From Dysidea avara (taxonomy: Eukaryota; Porifera; Demospongiae; Dictyoceratida; Dysideidae): 64,000 bases of DNA. The translations under genes were made by a program, and so were the position numbers. This document shows positions 36,331-48,900 of the stretch, one piece after another (the stretch's first letter is position 1; each line of letters opens with the position of its first letter). Under the pieces are notes generated by a model. That model was not told where the DNA came from. It saw only the letters and a program-made list of their open reading frames with translations, and did not search any database. The stretch is taken from positions 22,505,977 through 22,569,976 of the forward strand of contig NC_089275.1 of assembly GCF_963678975.1 (NCBI RefSeq), given 5' to 3'.

Positions 36331-37490
36331 ACTGCATTAGAAAGCACACATAGATGAAGTGACAAAATCAATATGCAAACTAGTATATAAGTACATACAT
36401 GCACTGAACTGCACAATACATGTAGCTGTACAGCAGCATTCAAGCAAGAATACCAGATGCTACTTTGTCTGTTAGCTCTTGTCATGTCTACAGATATTGT
36501 CATGTCTACAGATATAGGTGTACTACATAAACAAAGACAGCATCACTAGTAATCTTGCAACCTGAACAATCTTGCTGCAACATTACAATTATGAGACACT
36601 GTAGAATTACTCCAAGTGTACTCCTTGACTACTATCATATAACAACTGTAAATGTACTGTGCAATTCTCCAGTGTATATATTATCCCAGGTGGCACAGTA
36701 GGGGAAATGGTGGGGATTAGACTGTTTAAATCAAATTCTCCACCCATGGCCTAGTGGTCAAATCCCCACATAGTATGGCTACCATCAAGGCTACATAGGA
36801 AACAAACAAGTTCTTATACGTAGCTTGTAAGTTTAAACAAACACCAAAACTATTGAACAGCAAAACGCTCCAATAGTGGGGCAGAATATTTGATTCAAAA
36901 TTTCCCACTAATACCCTGGAGGGTCTTGTACCCAGACCGCTTTTTATTCCCTTTTGTATTTGGGTGGGCAGTCTGGGCAAGATACCAGGGTAGTCTCGCG
37001 TAGCCAGACCGCTACTTTTCTTTTTGTGCCCACATAAAAAGAAAAGAGTAGCGGTCTGGCTACGCGAGACTAATACCAGGGGTAGTGGGCTTAATATTGA
37101 TAGGTGCATAAATGTGTCCCATAACACCAGCTCACTTAAAAGTCTCATTCACTGAAAAATGGCACCACAATAGTACGTCTACAACGATAGGATCTCGAAT
37201 GGGATAAAATCAAGTGTTAGCATTGTGCCGGGCCACATTATAAAGAAGTAATCTTGAATCAACACACTGCGACAATATCACATTTTACACTAGTAGAAAC
37301 TTACTTGAGTAAAGCTGTACAAAGCCTACACGATTCGTTGACCGACGACAACAAAACGTCCACTATGGCTACACCTTCGATTGTGGTTTACGCTTTTTCT
37401 GCTTACACAATAAACGCTTGCGCTTATTTATTGAAAAATGAAAACTGTTTCGCAGGCGCTTAAGGTGAAGCTTAGCCTACTTCAATGCTT
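36331..37490 (-). promoter_or_regulatory. probable 5' UTR intron and promoter side of BDP1
   Basis: An acceptor (TTTCTAATGCAG) ends at 36332, 14 bp upstream of the BDP1 start codon. A candidate first-exon donor on the minus strand (ACTCAA|GTAAGT) lies near 37304, after a less AT-rich stretch at 37310-37460. No core promoter motif could be fixed. The interval also carries a repeat at about 36690-37105. Confidence 0.3.
36991..37072. mobile_element. Mutator-like foldback MITE with perfect 9-bp duplication
   Basis: 35-bp arms starting TAGTCTCGCGTAGCCAGACC around a 10-bp loop. Flanked by ATACCAGGG at 36982-36990 and 37073-37081. A 9-bp duplication is characteristic of Mutator-like elements. A longer relative is at 58512-58664. 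Confidence 0.75.
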
Positions 37491-37619
37491 TACAGCACAA
37501 GTGCTGAAGGTCTGTAGGATACCTGGTCCTACAGCCTGCTCAAAGACTTTAGCTAACTTAGACTGTAACTACTTAAGGTGTGTTTGAAAAGTTGGAGAAA
37601 GGAGAAAAAAATCCATGAC

Positions 37620-37712
37620 TGGACCTAGGTAGCCTCGAACCTGCAGCCATCCGATTTACGCTCGAACGCTTACAGGAGTCTACCAGGTGGTCAGGATGTT
37701 TTTCTCCTTGTT
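37620..37712 (-). repeat. possible tRNA-derived SINE or tRNA pseudogene
   Basis: On the minus strand a box-B-like GGTTCGAGGCT follows a weak box-A-like region (ACCTGGTAGACTCC) at tRNA-like spacing. The stems do not pair well enough for a functional tRNA. It lies directly downstream of the 3' end of the R2-like LINE. Confidence 0.3.
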
Positions 37713-37724
37713 ATTTTCATGAGA

Positions 37725-40700
37725 GAGAGAACCATCACTAATAATTGATGAGAAAACATGCATGATTACAAACAAATTATATATTATGTGTTATGTGTCC
37801 TCGGACAACATGCGACCACATGTCTGACCAACAGTGGACAGCAGTGGGCATGGCAAGGAAAAAAAAAATTATATTTAAGTACAAAACTAAAGTTACAGCT
37901 TAAATTATATACAGATTAAAAACAGTCCGGGTTGATTGTCCATTCTTTAGAGTTCCTACCATAAAATATTCTCTGTGAAGCAGAAATTGAGGCACTGGCC
38001 ATCTTGAACAAAAGATTTCTAGCACTTCCCTTGGAAAATAGGGATACTTGCTGGGTAAAATTTATCACATCCTTAATTGCAGCAATAGAACTAGGTTGAA
38101 AATGGCCCAAAACACTGACTTCCACAGTTCTGTAGCAGTGAGGAATCTTCAAACGATCCAATTCAGCCAAAAGCTGTACATACTCAGGTTTATAAAGTTT
38201 GCGGTTGTGTGCAGACTCCAAATGATGTATTGAGTCCAATGGACATGTAAGCTCTATAATGCCCATCGATGCAGAGTGTCTGTTATAGATGACAACATCG
38301 GGTCTGTAAGGAGTGACTAAGACATTGGAGGGGATGGTTTCAGGAGGAGAGTCATTAAAACGATGTCCCTGCAGGTCCGCATAGACACTGACCATCTGGC
38401 AATCAGAAAAGAGAGTAATTAACTGAGAAATTAAAGTGAACAGTACTTGATTATGTCTATAGGTGTACCTTTGTTGGGATAGTGCTATTGGGCAACCACC
38501 TAAAATATGAGCGGTAGTTGGCCGGTTAGAGTCACAAAGGGTACACTTGGCACCACACTGTATGTGCCAGCGACGCAGGTTAACAGCAGTAGGCAGAGTG
38601 TCCGAGGATGCTCTCAACAAGAAAGAAAGTTGCCCAGGGTGAAATCCAGTCATTAACTTATTCCATGTTCTGCAGCTAGTTTCTAACCTAGCAGAATCCA
38701 AAAATTTGCATTGCACAGTGAGTTGATTGAGATGGGCTTCACTGTCAGAAGTAATTTTACTAGTCAAATCATCCTTAGCTCTCTTGTAAAGAGACCGTGC
38801 TGATGGCATATCGGACAATTGGCTTTGGGCAGCCGACAATATGGAATAATCTTGATTCTGGAACTGCAGAAAATCATTACCAAGATGGAGATGCAAGCCC
38901 AATTCCTGCAGCTGAGGATCAGATGATGCACAGATACATGAAAGCAAACTAAGTTTTGCCTCTCTTGACACACAAGAGACACTGGGGCAACAAATTCCCG
39001 GATAGTATAGGATTACCCGAGTAGCATTCCTTGGAAGCTGTAACCATTTCTTAAGATAACGACTGACCATAGATTCGAGTTGTTTAATAGTATGGTTAGT
39101 GATTGCATCAACACATAGATGGAATCTTAACAGTGACAAGATGTAATTCCTATAAATCCAGAGCTTATACTCTCCCCTAACAGGAAGAGAATCAGTAGCT
39201 GTTAGTAAACCAGATAGACGAGAAGTCATATTCTTGTTTGCAATAGATTTGGTAGCTGACAAAGACACATCAATTAGTTTTCCCAGAAATTTTGTGCCAC
39301 CCTCAGTAATCAATTTTGTGGTCCCACCTGATAACGGAATTCTCTGTGACAAATGTTTAGAGCCATCAAATAGAAATGAAACGCACTTTGAAGGCTTAAG
39401 TGTTAGATCCAAGTCTGCAGCTTTCTTGTCAATCTCTTGGAGCACAGAAGAATGGGTTTCCAAATTGGTGGAAATCAAGGTAGCATCATCGGCATAACCC
39501 TTCACTGAATGGGCAATTGAATCGACAAATTTTGGAGAAGATTTCCAACTGGATTTAACAGTGGCAGGTTTATCAGTAAGAGGCACAAACCTCTTTGCCC
39601 TCTTACCACAAGGTTTCCAGTCCACCTGGTGGAGGTCAACTTCTTCAAATACCATTGTATCTATGTCTTCCTTGTACACAAGTTTACATAAACCATTAAA
39701 CAGATACTTGTCAATACGAGCTTTATACCAACCAGGTTCTTCATCACCACTCTCGGACCATTTAATGTATACAAAAGAACCAACAGGTGGTAGGCTATCA
39801 CAATTAGGCACAGGAAGTTGAAATGTGTAGCCACATGGATTATTCAAAGAGTCTGCCAACTGTAGAAGTGGATTAAATACCAACAAAAATATCATAGGGG
39901 AAAGAGTATCTCCTTGAAATACTCCTCGTTGAAATGGTATCATAGCTGTCTCCCAGTGATCACTTGTAATTGTAACTGACAACTGTGAATAAAATGAAAA
40001 AACATAATTGAAAAAGGAGGAAGGTACTTTGACTGCCCTTAACATGTCAAAAATAAGATGGTGTGAAACAGAGCCGAAAGCATTCTTGAGGTCAATAAAA
40101 GTTACCATCAAAGGCTTTTTGTTTGACAGAGCATCTTGCATAATTGCTGATAAAGAGTAAATGTGTTCAAATACACCCGGCATGCCTGACACAAATCCTT
40201 TCTGTATGGTAGTATCCAAAACTCCATTTACTTTCAAATACGACTCTAACCGCCTACTAAGAATTTTGTGAAACAGTTTCCCAACCACCGATGTAAGGGC
40301 AATTGGACGAAAGTTTAAAGGGTCATGTCGATCTCCAGTTTTATATATCAGTTTAATACGAGCCTGGCCCCAACTTCCAGGAGCAGTTCCAGCATTCAGT
40401 ATCTTATTAAATAATGTAGCCAAAAAGTGATGGGTGCATGGTAAATGAAATAAATGGTAATAAGTAAGCCCATCAGGACCAGGAGCTGATTTCATGGAAC
40501 AATGACGAAGGCAGGACTTGATCAATGAAGGAGTAATACTTCCAGTGTTAAACAGTGAAGTATCACAGTCAGGAATTGCATCCGTAACCCAAGTGGGAAG
40601 ATGGTCGCCATAGCTCAACGACTCATCAGAGTAAGTTTGCTTAAAGAAATTAGAGGCTGTGTCACAATCAAACAGAGGTGTCACCTTATCTGCTGGCTGT

Positions 40701-41230
40701 AATTTTTTCCGGGCGTACTCCCACGGGTTATGTCTGAAATCATTTTCATTCTTACACATATTCTTGTGGTTCTGGTCGGAACGATAGCACTTTAGTACCT
40801 TATTGTGCGCCCTTACAACATGTAAAAATTCTTTAGAACGATTCATGTCCTTACGTGAGTTGTTCTTCAATAGAGACAGGTTCTGTACCGCTATCTCGAT
40901 TTGGCGAGGGCGATGTCGGCCGTTGCCACAGGAAGGTTTCATCACGCCATACTCTTGTAAAAGGTCACTCACAAAGTTAGAAAACTGTTCTGCAGCCTCA
41001 ACTGGAGACAAGTCGTCACAACTCACAGAATGGTGAAGCCAACCCAGTCTGTTCCGAAGAACATCATTAAGTTGTGTCCAACATGGCGAAGTAGCACTTT
41101 GCTGTGAAGGGGAAAAGTCAGACGCCATTTTGGTCACGTGTTCTGCATTATATCTAAATAAAATTAGTCTAATTATATCCATAGGAATTCTAAAGAGTAC
41201 TGAACTCATTATCTCTAAGTAGCTACCCGA
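37725..41230 (-). mobile_element. R2-like (RLE-type) LINE, nearly complete
   Basis: The element comprises a single long open frame (37916-41209) and a 3' UTR to about 37725 that matches the truncated copy at 2770-2950. The 5' region to about 41420 is not recognised as coding. No N-terminal zinc finger or Myb domain, usual in R2, was found, so the 5' end may be missing. Confidence 0.7.
37916..41128 (-). CDS. R2-like reverse transcriptase/endonuclease with Tudor-like insert
   Basis: Polyprotein for target-primed retrotransposition. The frame is open for 1097 codons from 41209; MASDFSPSQQ at 41128 (residue 28) is the likelier start. Reverse transcriptase: APGPDGLTYYHLF (242-254), RPIALTSVVGKL, motif A FIDLKNAF (371-378), motif B QRGVFQGDTLSPMIF (427-441), motif C YADD (572-575). 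Between B and C lies an extra ~110 residues; residues 474-534 (PPVGSFVYIKW, GWYKARIDKYL, GLCKLVYKE, EEVDLHQVDWKPC) look like a Tudor/SH3-type barrel. C-terminal zinc knuckle C889-x2-C892-x8-H901-x4-C906, then a restriction-like endonuclease with RPD at 969-971, E986 (IELTCPLD) and K1007. No stop or frameshift, so it may be recently active. The architecture places it in the R2/NeSL group; the exact clade is not determined. Confidence 0.85.
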   Translation of the reverse strand: MASDFSPSQQSATSPCWTQLNDVLRNRLGWLHHSVSCDDLSPVEAAEQFSNFVSDLLQEYGVMKPSCGNGRHRPRQIEIAVQNLSLLKNNSRKDMNRSKEFLHVVRAHNKVLKCYRSDQNHKNMCKNENDFRHNPWEYARKKLQPADKVTPLFDCDTASNFFKQTYSDESLSYGDHLPTWVTDAIPDCDTSLFNTGSITPSLIKSCLRHCSMKSAPGPDGLTYYHLFHLPCTHHFLATLFNKILNAGTAPGSWGQARIKLIYKTGDRHDPLNFRPIALTSVVGKLFHKILSRRLESYLKVNGVLDTTIQKGFVSGMPGVFEHIYSLSAIMQDALSNKKPLMVTFIDLKNAFGSVSHHLIFDMLRAVKVPSSFFNYVFSFYSQLSVTITSDHWETAMIPFQRGVFQGDTLSPMIFLLVFNPLLQLADSLNNPCGYTFQLPVPNCDSLPPVGSFVYIKWSESGDEEPGWYKARIDKYLFNGLCKLVYKEDIDTMVFEEVDLHQVDWKPCGKRAKRFVPLTDKPATVKSSWKSSPKFVDSIAHSVKGYADDATLISTNLETHSSVLQEIDKKAADLDLTLKPSKCVSFLFDGSKHLSQRIPLSGGTTKLITEGGTKFLGKLIDVSLSATKSIANKNMTSRLSGLLTATDSLPVRGEYKLWIYRNYILSLLRFHLCVDAITNHTIKQLESMVSRYLKKWLQLPRNATRVILYYPGICCPSVSCVSREAKLSLLSCICASSDPQLQELGLHLHLGNDFLQFQNQDYSILSAAQSQLSDMPSARSLYKRAKDDLTSKITSDSEAHLNQLTVQCKFLDSARLETSCRTWNKLMTGFHPGQLSFLLRASSDTLPTAVNLRRWHIQCGAKCTLCDSNRPTTAHILGGCPIALSQQRYTYRHNQVLFTLISQLITLFSDCQMVSVYADLQGHRFNDSPPETIPSNVLVTPYRPDVVIYNRHSASMGIIELTCPLDSIHHLESAHNRKLYKPEYVQLLAELDRLKIPHCYRTVEVSVLGHFQPSSIAAIKDVINFTQQVSLFSKGSARNLLFKMASASISASQRIFYGRNSKEWTINPDCF

Positions 41231-41544
41231 AGTAGAACCAAATGGACACTTACCAGCCCCTGATCACTGCAAGGCTAAGGATATAAGGTCATTGCACGTA
41301 CTGCCCTTGAGGTATTTACTGGGCGTGGGAAGCGCGGCGGGCACAGTCTGAGATAGTCTAGCTACTAGTGGTGTTATTCCAAGGCTGGTACGTGCCAAGG
41401 TGAGACCTTGCAAGTCAACATTATTTTAACAGTGCACAATGTACATACCAGTAGAGCGGGTACATTTTATACATGCGTCTAAAACCAGTACAGTGGGTTG
41501 CAGAAACAAATTTACGACGATTCAAAGTTTAGCAGGGGCGTGGT

Positions 41545-41928
41545 CTCATCCACTCCAAATAAATTTCCTGTTTCCCGTCCTGACCTCAGGCATATTTGCA
41601 TGCGGGCGGGTGGTTCATTTCCATTATTTCATTATGAGGTTGGCAGCTTTTCAAGCCATTATTTGCCTGGCACAGCTATAAAAAGCCGCACAAAAACATC
41701 TTCCTTTCCAATTTGTTAAAATAACACAAACCTAAAGTTTGTACCAACTTGATAGCACTGCTGACACGTGAGCTGACACTGTTTCAAGATAGCTTCTACT
41801 ATGCTTCTACTAAGCCTGTCAATATACAGAAATGACCAGAAGAATATGGAATAATGGAATATTTAGAGCTGACAGTAACCAGATGCAGGCGGTGGACGGG
41901 AAACAGGAAATTTGTTTGGAGTGGCCTT
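41545..41928. mobile_element. PIF/Harbinger-like MITE, second copy
   Basis: Inverted ends CCACTCCAAATAAATTTCCT and GGCCACTCCAAACAAATTTC, about 33 bp. Interior matches the 908-1648 copy without its LINE insertion, including TTTGCCTGGCACA and CAACTTGATAGCACTGCTGA. TTA follows the right end. Confidence 0.65.
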
Positions 41929-42226
41929 ATTATAATTTTTTATTTATTAAAGTACACACAAATTTTATCATAGTTCAATCAAACAAAGGGAGATTTCCCT
42001 CATGCACTGCCAAAGAGAAGTCTGTCAGATCTCTCTGGGGCCGACTAGCAGTAGAACGACTGCCACAAATACATGTAATGGCTGATCACAAAAAGGAAAA
42101 AGACAATCTGCAGGTCTCATTGAAAGAAATTTGTGTACATTTGCGTACATTTGCTAGCTACAATTAAACTTGTTCAGGGCAAAATTACCAGCTAGTACAG
42201 TGAGTTTAAAATGAAGGTGTGACCTA

Positions 42227-43523
42227 ATCAGACCCCGCTAGCTATCAGTTTTCTCGGGGTGGCGCTTACTGGTTTTCAATCAACCCCATATACCAACTTG
42301 TTTTCACACTTTTTAATCAACTATCGTCATGAAACATATACTTTAGTTTCCTTTATAGGCTTTCCAGCCCAATTTTTAGATTTGGACTTTTAACTATATG
42401 CTCAGTAGATAGAGTATTGATAGCCAATCTCAGAAACTATATATAGTTGGAATTAGCTACTAGTGCTTTAACACTGAAAAACGGTACATTTTTTTCCAGG
42501 GCTCCCCTTACACTGTAAAGGGAAAAAAGCACAATTTTAGGAAGCCATTTAGTAGCCTGAACTGTCTTGAAACTGTAATTACTTCTAGTGGCAAATTTGT
42601 ACATTTAATGAGAGTCACTTCAGGGCTCAAGTGATCATTGTTTTCCTTTGCGATGTGCAAATATGTTAATATGTTTTACTTAATGCATACTTGTCAATAC
42701 AAGTGGCTAGTGAGCTTTTTTAAAAACAATTTTAAGAGTATACAGCTAAAGTGGTGTGTCACAGTACCTAAGGTGGAGTTGTGGTTTCAATTATTGCATT
42801 GTTATGCTGACTTTGAAGTGGTTTATACTGACTTTGAAGTGGTTTATACTGTGGTTTATACTTGACTTGATGACACTACCATCAGAAAATTATTGTGTAG
42901 CTGAAAATTGCTAAATCGAGCAAAGTGACTAGCTACACACTTTAAAGTAAGTACCACAGTGAATACTTTCCACCTGACAGTACATTTTAAAAGTATTCTG
43001 CATACATTACAAGGCTTTTAATAAACAATTAAAAAACAACACAAAATTTATTTAGTTGTAACAAACACAATAAAACTAAGATTTCCATGATGATTAGCAT
43101 GTATTGATTTTCATCCCCTTAGGAGCTTGGATGATGGAGCAATCCCGAGTGCTGTTATTTTGTGCCAGGGTTCTATTGGGGAATATATTATTAAAAAATC
43201 TCGGATACTGGAATGCATACTTTTAAATTTTAGCCACATACACACTGGAAATGCCATGAATGATTGCCAGTAGCAGTGATGAGAAACATATAAAGGTTGT
43301 ACTTTTACGGCTGAAAAGGACATAGACTGATTCTTTGCTCAATTCACTGTAAACCATTTTGGTTTTACAAGGAATCATAGAAATACAGCCTCTATGTCCC
43401 ATCACTGCTACTGGCATGGCATACGTGGCTCCTGTTGGTATATTAATTCTGGACCAAACTCTGGCACTTATAATTAAAAATCAATAAGCACCACCCCAAG
43501 AAAACACATAGCGGGGTCTGGCT
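42227..43523. mobile_element. TIR element, ~1.3 kb
   Basis: Inverted ends CAGACCCCGCTA, continuing GTTTTCTCGGGGTGGCGCTTA on the left and a close complement on the right. A second inverted pair (GCCAGTAGCAGTGATG) lies inside at about 43267 and 43398. A short direct repeat of TGACTTTGAAGTGGTTTATA is at 42808-42850. No transposase recognised. Confidence 0.55.
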
Positions 43524-45920
43524 ACTTTTGTGGTTGGCATGGCAAAAACTTGTCATTTTTACAAAATTCTATTTTTCTATTAAAACTATTAAAATAAGGA
43601 ATTTTAAGTTCAATTTTGGGATCATGGAAATAAAAATTAGTTAAGTAAGGAAGGCCGCCTATACTCGAAAATTTACTAGTCAACATTAACTTTAATCCCA
43701 GTTTTTGTCTAATGACATATCAATAGGGAAGTGGCCATTATGTTTCATTTTCAGCTATGTTCAGCCCATTACTACAAACTAAGAACACTACAAGAAGCAC
43801 TTCAACAATCAATTGAGTAACAACAGAAAACTCGGACAATTCCCATTGTACTTACTAACATAGGGAAAATCACACGGTGTAGCCTTAGCTGTTATCAAGT
43901 TATGCTTGTCTGAAGACATCAGTCAGGGTCAGTAGAAAATTTCACCATATCTGCAAAAACCCAGCATAATGGCCCAAGCTAATTTACAGTGTAAATCATT
44001 GAATACAATGAGTAAAATACTTGTGTATTTCAAAAAAGTTCTGTAAATTTTTAGAATCAGTACTTTTCCTTTGGATCTAATTGTAAAAAAATTGGATACT
44101 ATCTAATTTGCCTACTATTATCTGCTATTCCATGTACGTACTGTACTCCATACTAAGGATCAGAATCTCAACATCAAATGTTCTGCACAATGATAAGATA
44201 ATCGCCAGAGCAGAGTTCAGGGTGAAAATAATCAGCATAATTGTATCAGTAAATATGAGAATGTTTTTATTATTTGAGTACATTTTGACTGTTCCTATAA
44301 AAAAAATTATCTGATGTCTTGTTGGTGTACCTCCCATTATTGTGTACTTTTATAGTAATCATTCTCCTAAATTGATTTCTTTTAACTCTAATTGGCTTTT
44401 GATTTGGCAACCTTTTTGCTCTATGTACTGACTACAATAGACCCTTGACCTTCATTTATTTGTACCCTCGTTTATCAGAAATTGGAGGTGACTGTTCTAT
44501 TAGAGTATTTTGAGTATAGGTGTATGTTCTATTAGAGTATTTCAATAGAGCTCTGTATATAAATGTATGGGGTTCAGTTATCCAAACAATTCACTTATCT
44601 GAACACTTTTATCATTGCCTGAGAACAAAAACTGAGAGTTCACTGTATTATAAAAGGCAGCCAAATTACCAGCCAATTAGAGTTGAAAGAAATAAAAATT
44701 ATGATGCAGTAAGAGTAAGTGAATGTAGAACACAGCTGAATGATAAAGGTTCAATGTTAAACTTTTTTATTGCAATTATTTGTATATCAAAATTCATTCT
44801 TGGCCGCTTCAGGTATCAACTGTTTCGGTTAACAGTTACTTTTAGTTTCATGGGTGCACCTGTTTTACAGCCAAGGTATTCATGCATGGAGTAATATTGA
44901 TCCTTGACCACTACAGATATCAGCGTGGCCAGACTTTTGGTACTAACTATATAGCAAGACATAATTACCTGCTGACAATAGCTGCCCTCCACACTATATC
45001 TCCTTATTTGCAACTACATACCTTGCTACACATGAATACTGTGACTGCTTTATTGACTGCTCTATTAGAGTATCTCGATCTTAGTGATTATATTATCGAT
45101 GTCCAGGTTCTGGCTACTTGTAGTTTATTGGGCACACTTTTTTTACAACAAAGATGTTGTGGTGTAACTATATACTGTATCTGTGGTGATCAAAAGCACC
45201 ATGCTGTGGTCACAGTATATAGCTGATGTACCACGCTTGTGGCTACGCATTCCATCTATTTACACATTCCATGAAATCCTTACCTAAACAGTAAACAGGT
45301 ATCTAATAACAAATGCCTAAATCAACTAACAATTATTCACCTGAGTTGGTAAAAGAATTTTCGATGAGCTCTTGGATAACTCGGTAATCACAAGCAGATG
45401 GGTGTGGCACTGCTAAAGACTCTGAAACGTTTAAGGATTTCGATCTCTAACAGGTACTGTTTCACTATAAATTGCTATCTATAATTGTTGGAGTGTAGAT
45501 TGTACCAGTTATACCACGATTACTCGAATATGACTAAATATATGCACTTTCACTTGCTACATGTTCTCAGGAGCCATGTTATAATTTCTGTCATATCCCT
45601 TGTAAGTGTGGTATAATTATCCATATAACAACTAGACTTTATGACATCATAGAAGTGTTTAGAGGTAGACCTGTAGTTTACACAAGGTTAGACCATAGAT
45701 AAAGGTGTCACTAAGGAAACTTGCTCAATGAAACTGAGATAACTTTGTGTCTCAATATTCCACCAATTCATGAATATAATCAATACAGACATGTAATTGC
45801 TGTCACACAAGTACAGTAGCTCTTGTTTCTATTGTAGCTTTGTGTTTCTTGTGAGTAGCTCCTGTTTTGAAAATGTGTTGAAATGCAAAATAATTTTTTT
45901 TACTGTATGTTAACTTTTAG
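43524..45920. other. intergenic stretch with pogo-like and motif remnants
   Basis: Pieces with GGTTCAGTTATCCAAACAA and ACTTATCTGAACAC at 44575-44610, and a CCTCGTTTATCAGAAATTGG piece at 44467, look like pogo/Tigger ends. CTCTATTAGAGTA-type motifs are at 44491, 44528 and 45058. No supported gene before 45921. Confidence 0.35.
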
Positions 45921-45930
45921 GCTGTATACT

Positions 45931-48900
45931 ATGTCAACATTGCAAAAGTACATAAAACATTATGAATCACTAGTACACTTGTTACCAATGAAAGATGCAA
46001 TTTTCATGGCAATTTTGTTCAGTAAGGGGCTCCTACCAAGCAATTTAAAGTCAACTATACAAGCACAGCAAACTTCAGTAGAGAAAGCAACAGTCTTCTT
46101 AGATCAAGTAATTACACCAACTCTTCAGAATGATAATCTTACACCATTTAAAACATTACTATCAATAATGGAGGATGGTGATGATGATGGCTTGAAGAAG
46201 TTAGCTAATATGATCAGATCTTCACTGGACTGGGTGCATTCATCCTGCAGTAATAGTAAGCTTAATTCATGGATTTGTGTCATGTGTCGTACATGTATAT
46301 ATGTTTATTTTGGTACTGTGGAACTATGTAATGTCATTCTTTACACTGTTCGCAATGCTAGTTGTGTATTGGTTGACTCATGAGAACATACAATGTGCAA
46401 TTGTATGAGGTGATTCCTCCAAATGCCAGGTGATGGCTAGTACCATAATTGGTAGTAGAATGTAGGGCTGGGCGGTTTCTCGGTATTATAGTAATACCGC
46501 GGTATTGCAATGAAACGATATCTGTATCGCGTAGATTTCGGTGAAACGATAATATCACGATATCGATATTATTACGATTTTTAGTGTTTGTGACAGCTTA
46601 TTAAGCCCTTAAGGTTGTTATAATGCACACGTGATACTACTGCAAACAAGGACCTAGTACTAGCTAGTCATTTTTTTTACAAAGATCGAGATACTCTAAT
46701 AGAACAGTCAGCTAGGATCGAGATACCGTAATAAAGCAGTCAGCTACTCTAATATAGCAGTCATCTTTAATAACCGCGATAAATAGTAATATCGTGATAT
46801 ATTTCTGCACGATATATCATGAAGCAAAACTCCAATACCACCCAGCCCTAGTAGAATGTTATATATTCATACCTAAAAGCACATGTTGGTTAGCGTGTTG
46901 GATGGCCAAAGAAGCCAGCACACCACACCAGTGTGCAGGAACAACAAAGTGTGATTTCATGCATACACTATACATAGTCCTGGACTCATTTACTGCATCT
47001 GAATATTTTACAGCAAAGGTGCTCACTAGATAGGGCAAGCCACATACCAAATTTCAGCAAAATTATGTTCAGACTCAATCATAGGGAGCCTATATTTTTA
47101 TAAGGAGCTATACAACTAGAATGTAAGCATGTTTCATGAATCAAGTTAGATCAAGAAAAAAATTGTATACTATTAAATTCTATCCCTTTCCTTTCTTACA
47201 AAAATGCTGCTTTATCTGTTTATCCCACAGCTTCTTGCCACCTCAGGCCTCCGGTACCTTCTCTAATTAAATCCACCTATGTATAACAAAACATTCCAAC
47301 TACTGGCTGACTTGTTATGTAGCTGAATGCTCTACTTGCTATGTAACCAAACGATTTACAGGATGACTTGTTAAGTAACTGAATGCTCTGATAGGGTGGT
47401 TGTACTTTTAGAGCCAGTATCTTGATCATACACTTGTTAACAGTTGGTTTTGCATTGGTTTTTAATCAGATTCTTCACAACAGATGAAACACATGCAGTC
47501 TTTCTATGATTTTTAATGTACCTACATACCAATTTTCAGCTCATATTCTAATCTGGTAGGCGTAACAATTAATTGAATTAATTAACTACTAAATATAATT
47601 ACACAATCATTACTCACATTTCTTTTGCATCGTGCCTGTACAAACCAATTTTCAACTCAGTAATTTGCCCAGTAAACATGACAACAAATCAGTACTTTTA
47701 TGTGAAGTATTGATCATAGCGGTGGACATAGGATTTGCATAAAATATAGCACTGGAGTTTGTCTTTGAATCTCCTTTAGGTGTGCCAGATTTAAACGATT
47801 AGATAGCGCTTTTGTGATTTATAGTGAAATGTCATCATAATTCATTTGATTATCAGTTGAATATTCTACTAGAGTAGTGACTACTGTATTAGAATATTTT
47901 TGACAAATTTTCCAACTCCTTTGCCCAATTGCTATTGTTTCTATATGCATATATATACAGTATATAGCATTTGTCTTATATTTACCAACTACTTTCTGTA
48001 CTTCAATAAAATTGAGTACTTCCTAGTTTTGGTGTCCTAAAAATCCTGGGGTAGGGGCAAATAAGGGGCAGCAAGTCACTGTTTAAAACATTTAGTAAAG
48101 TAACAAGTCACAATGTTTAATGTAACAAGTCAGTTCAGCTACATAACAAGTCAACCTGTGAAACATTCAGCAACCATATGTAGACCATACATGTACAGTA
48201 ACAAATCACCCACAAATGAGTGCCTTTGATCTGCACACATCCCACACCACTTATTACACACCAATTCAATTTGTATCTGGTTTGTAAATACTACACCCTT
48301 GGGTGTCATATTAACAAATCATATGCAAATCTCATGAAAATATTACAACTATTACTTGCAATATTTTCTGTAATATTGTAAGTAAAAACATTTTTTTCTC
48401 TGAAACAATTCAATTATTCCGATATATTTGCCACTGGTTATTCCCACAATTATTCCAGTATAACATATGCATACCTAATTAACAATCAAGGTTGTTCATG
48501 TTTGACAATACTGATTGCAGTGTTACGTATTCATGACGTTTCAGAGTAGTTCATTGTTGGCAAATACAGTGGGACCTGTGTTGACGGTCACCTGGATTTG
48601 AGCGGTTTTTATTCTTAAGACTAGTTTAATATTATGGCACAGTTTAAAGCCAAGAAAGGCTTAGAGGCACAGAGCCAATTAGTGTGGTGGATCAGATTTA
48701 AACACAAGAATGACTTAGATATATTATTAAATGCAATGGTGTCCGCATAGGTTCGTCATTCCCAGCAATGACTGAAATGAGCAACCATTGGCTTTGTAAG
48801 CAGGCCAGGGTGAAACTGGTGCCCATGTTGCATTGCTGATTGAGGCAGGAACTACAGTGTGATAGCATACGATACTTCAAACTATAGATCCATATCTAAT

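Noticed and set aside
37254-37463. 69-codon plus-strand frame with MATPSIVVYAFSAYTINACA
   Set aside because: No homology recognised; the position fits a BDP1 5' UTR exon on the other strand better.
37620-37712. Functional tRNA gene
   Set aside because: Box B is good, but acceptor and T stems do not pair properly; kept only as a possible SINE or pseudogene.
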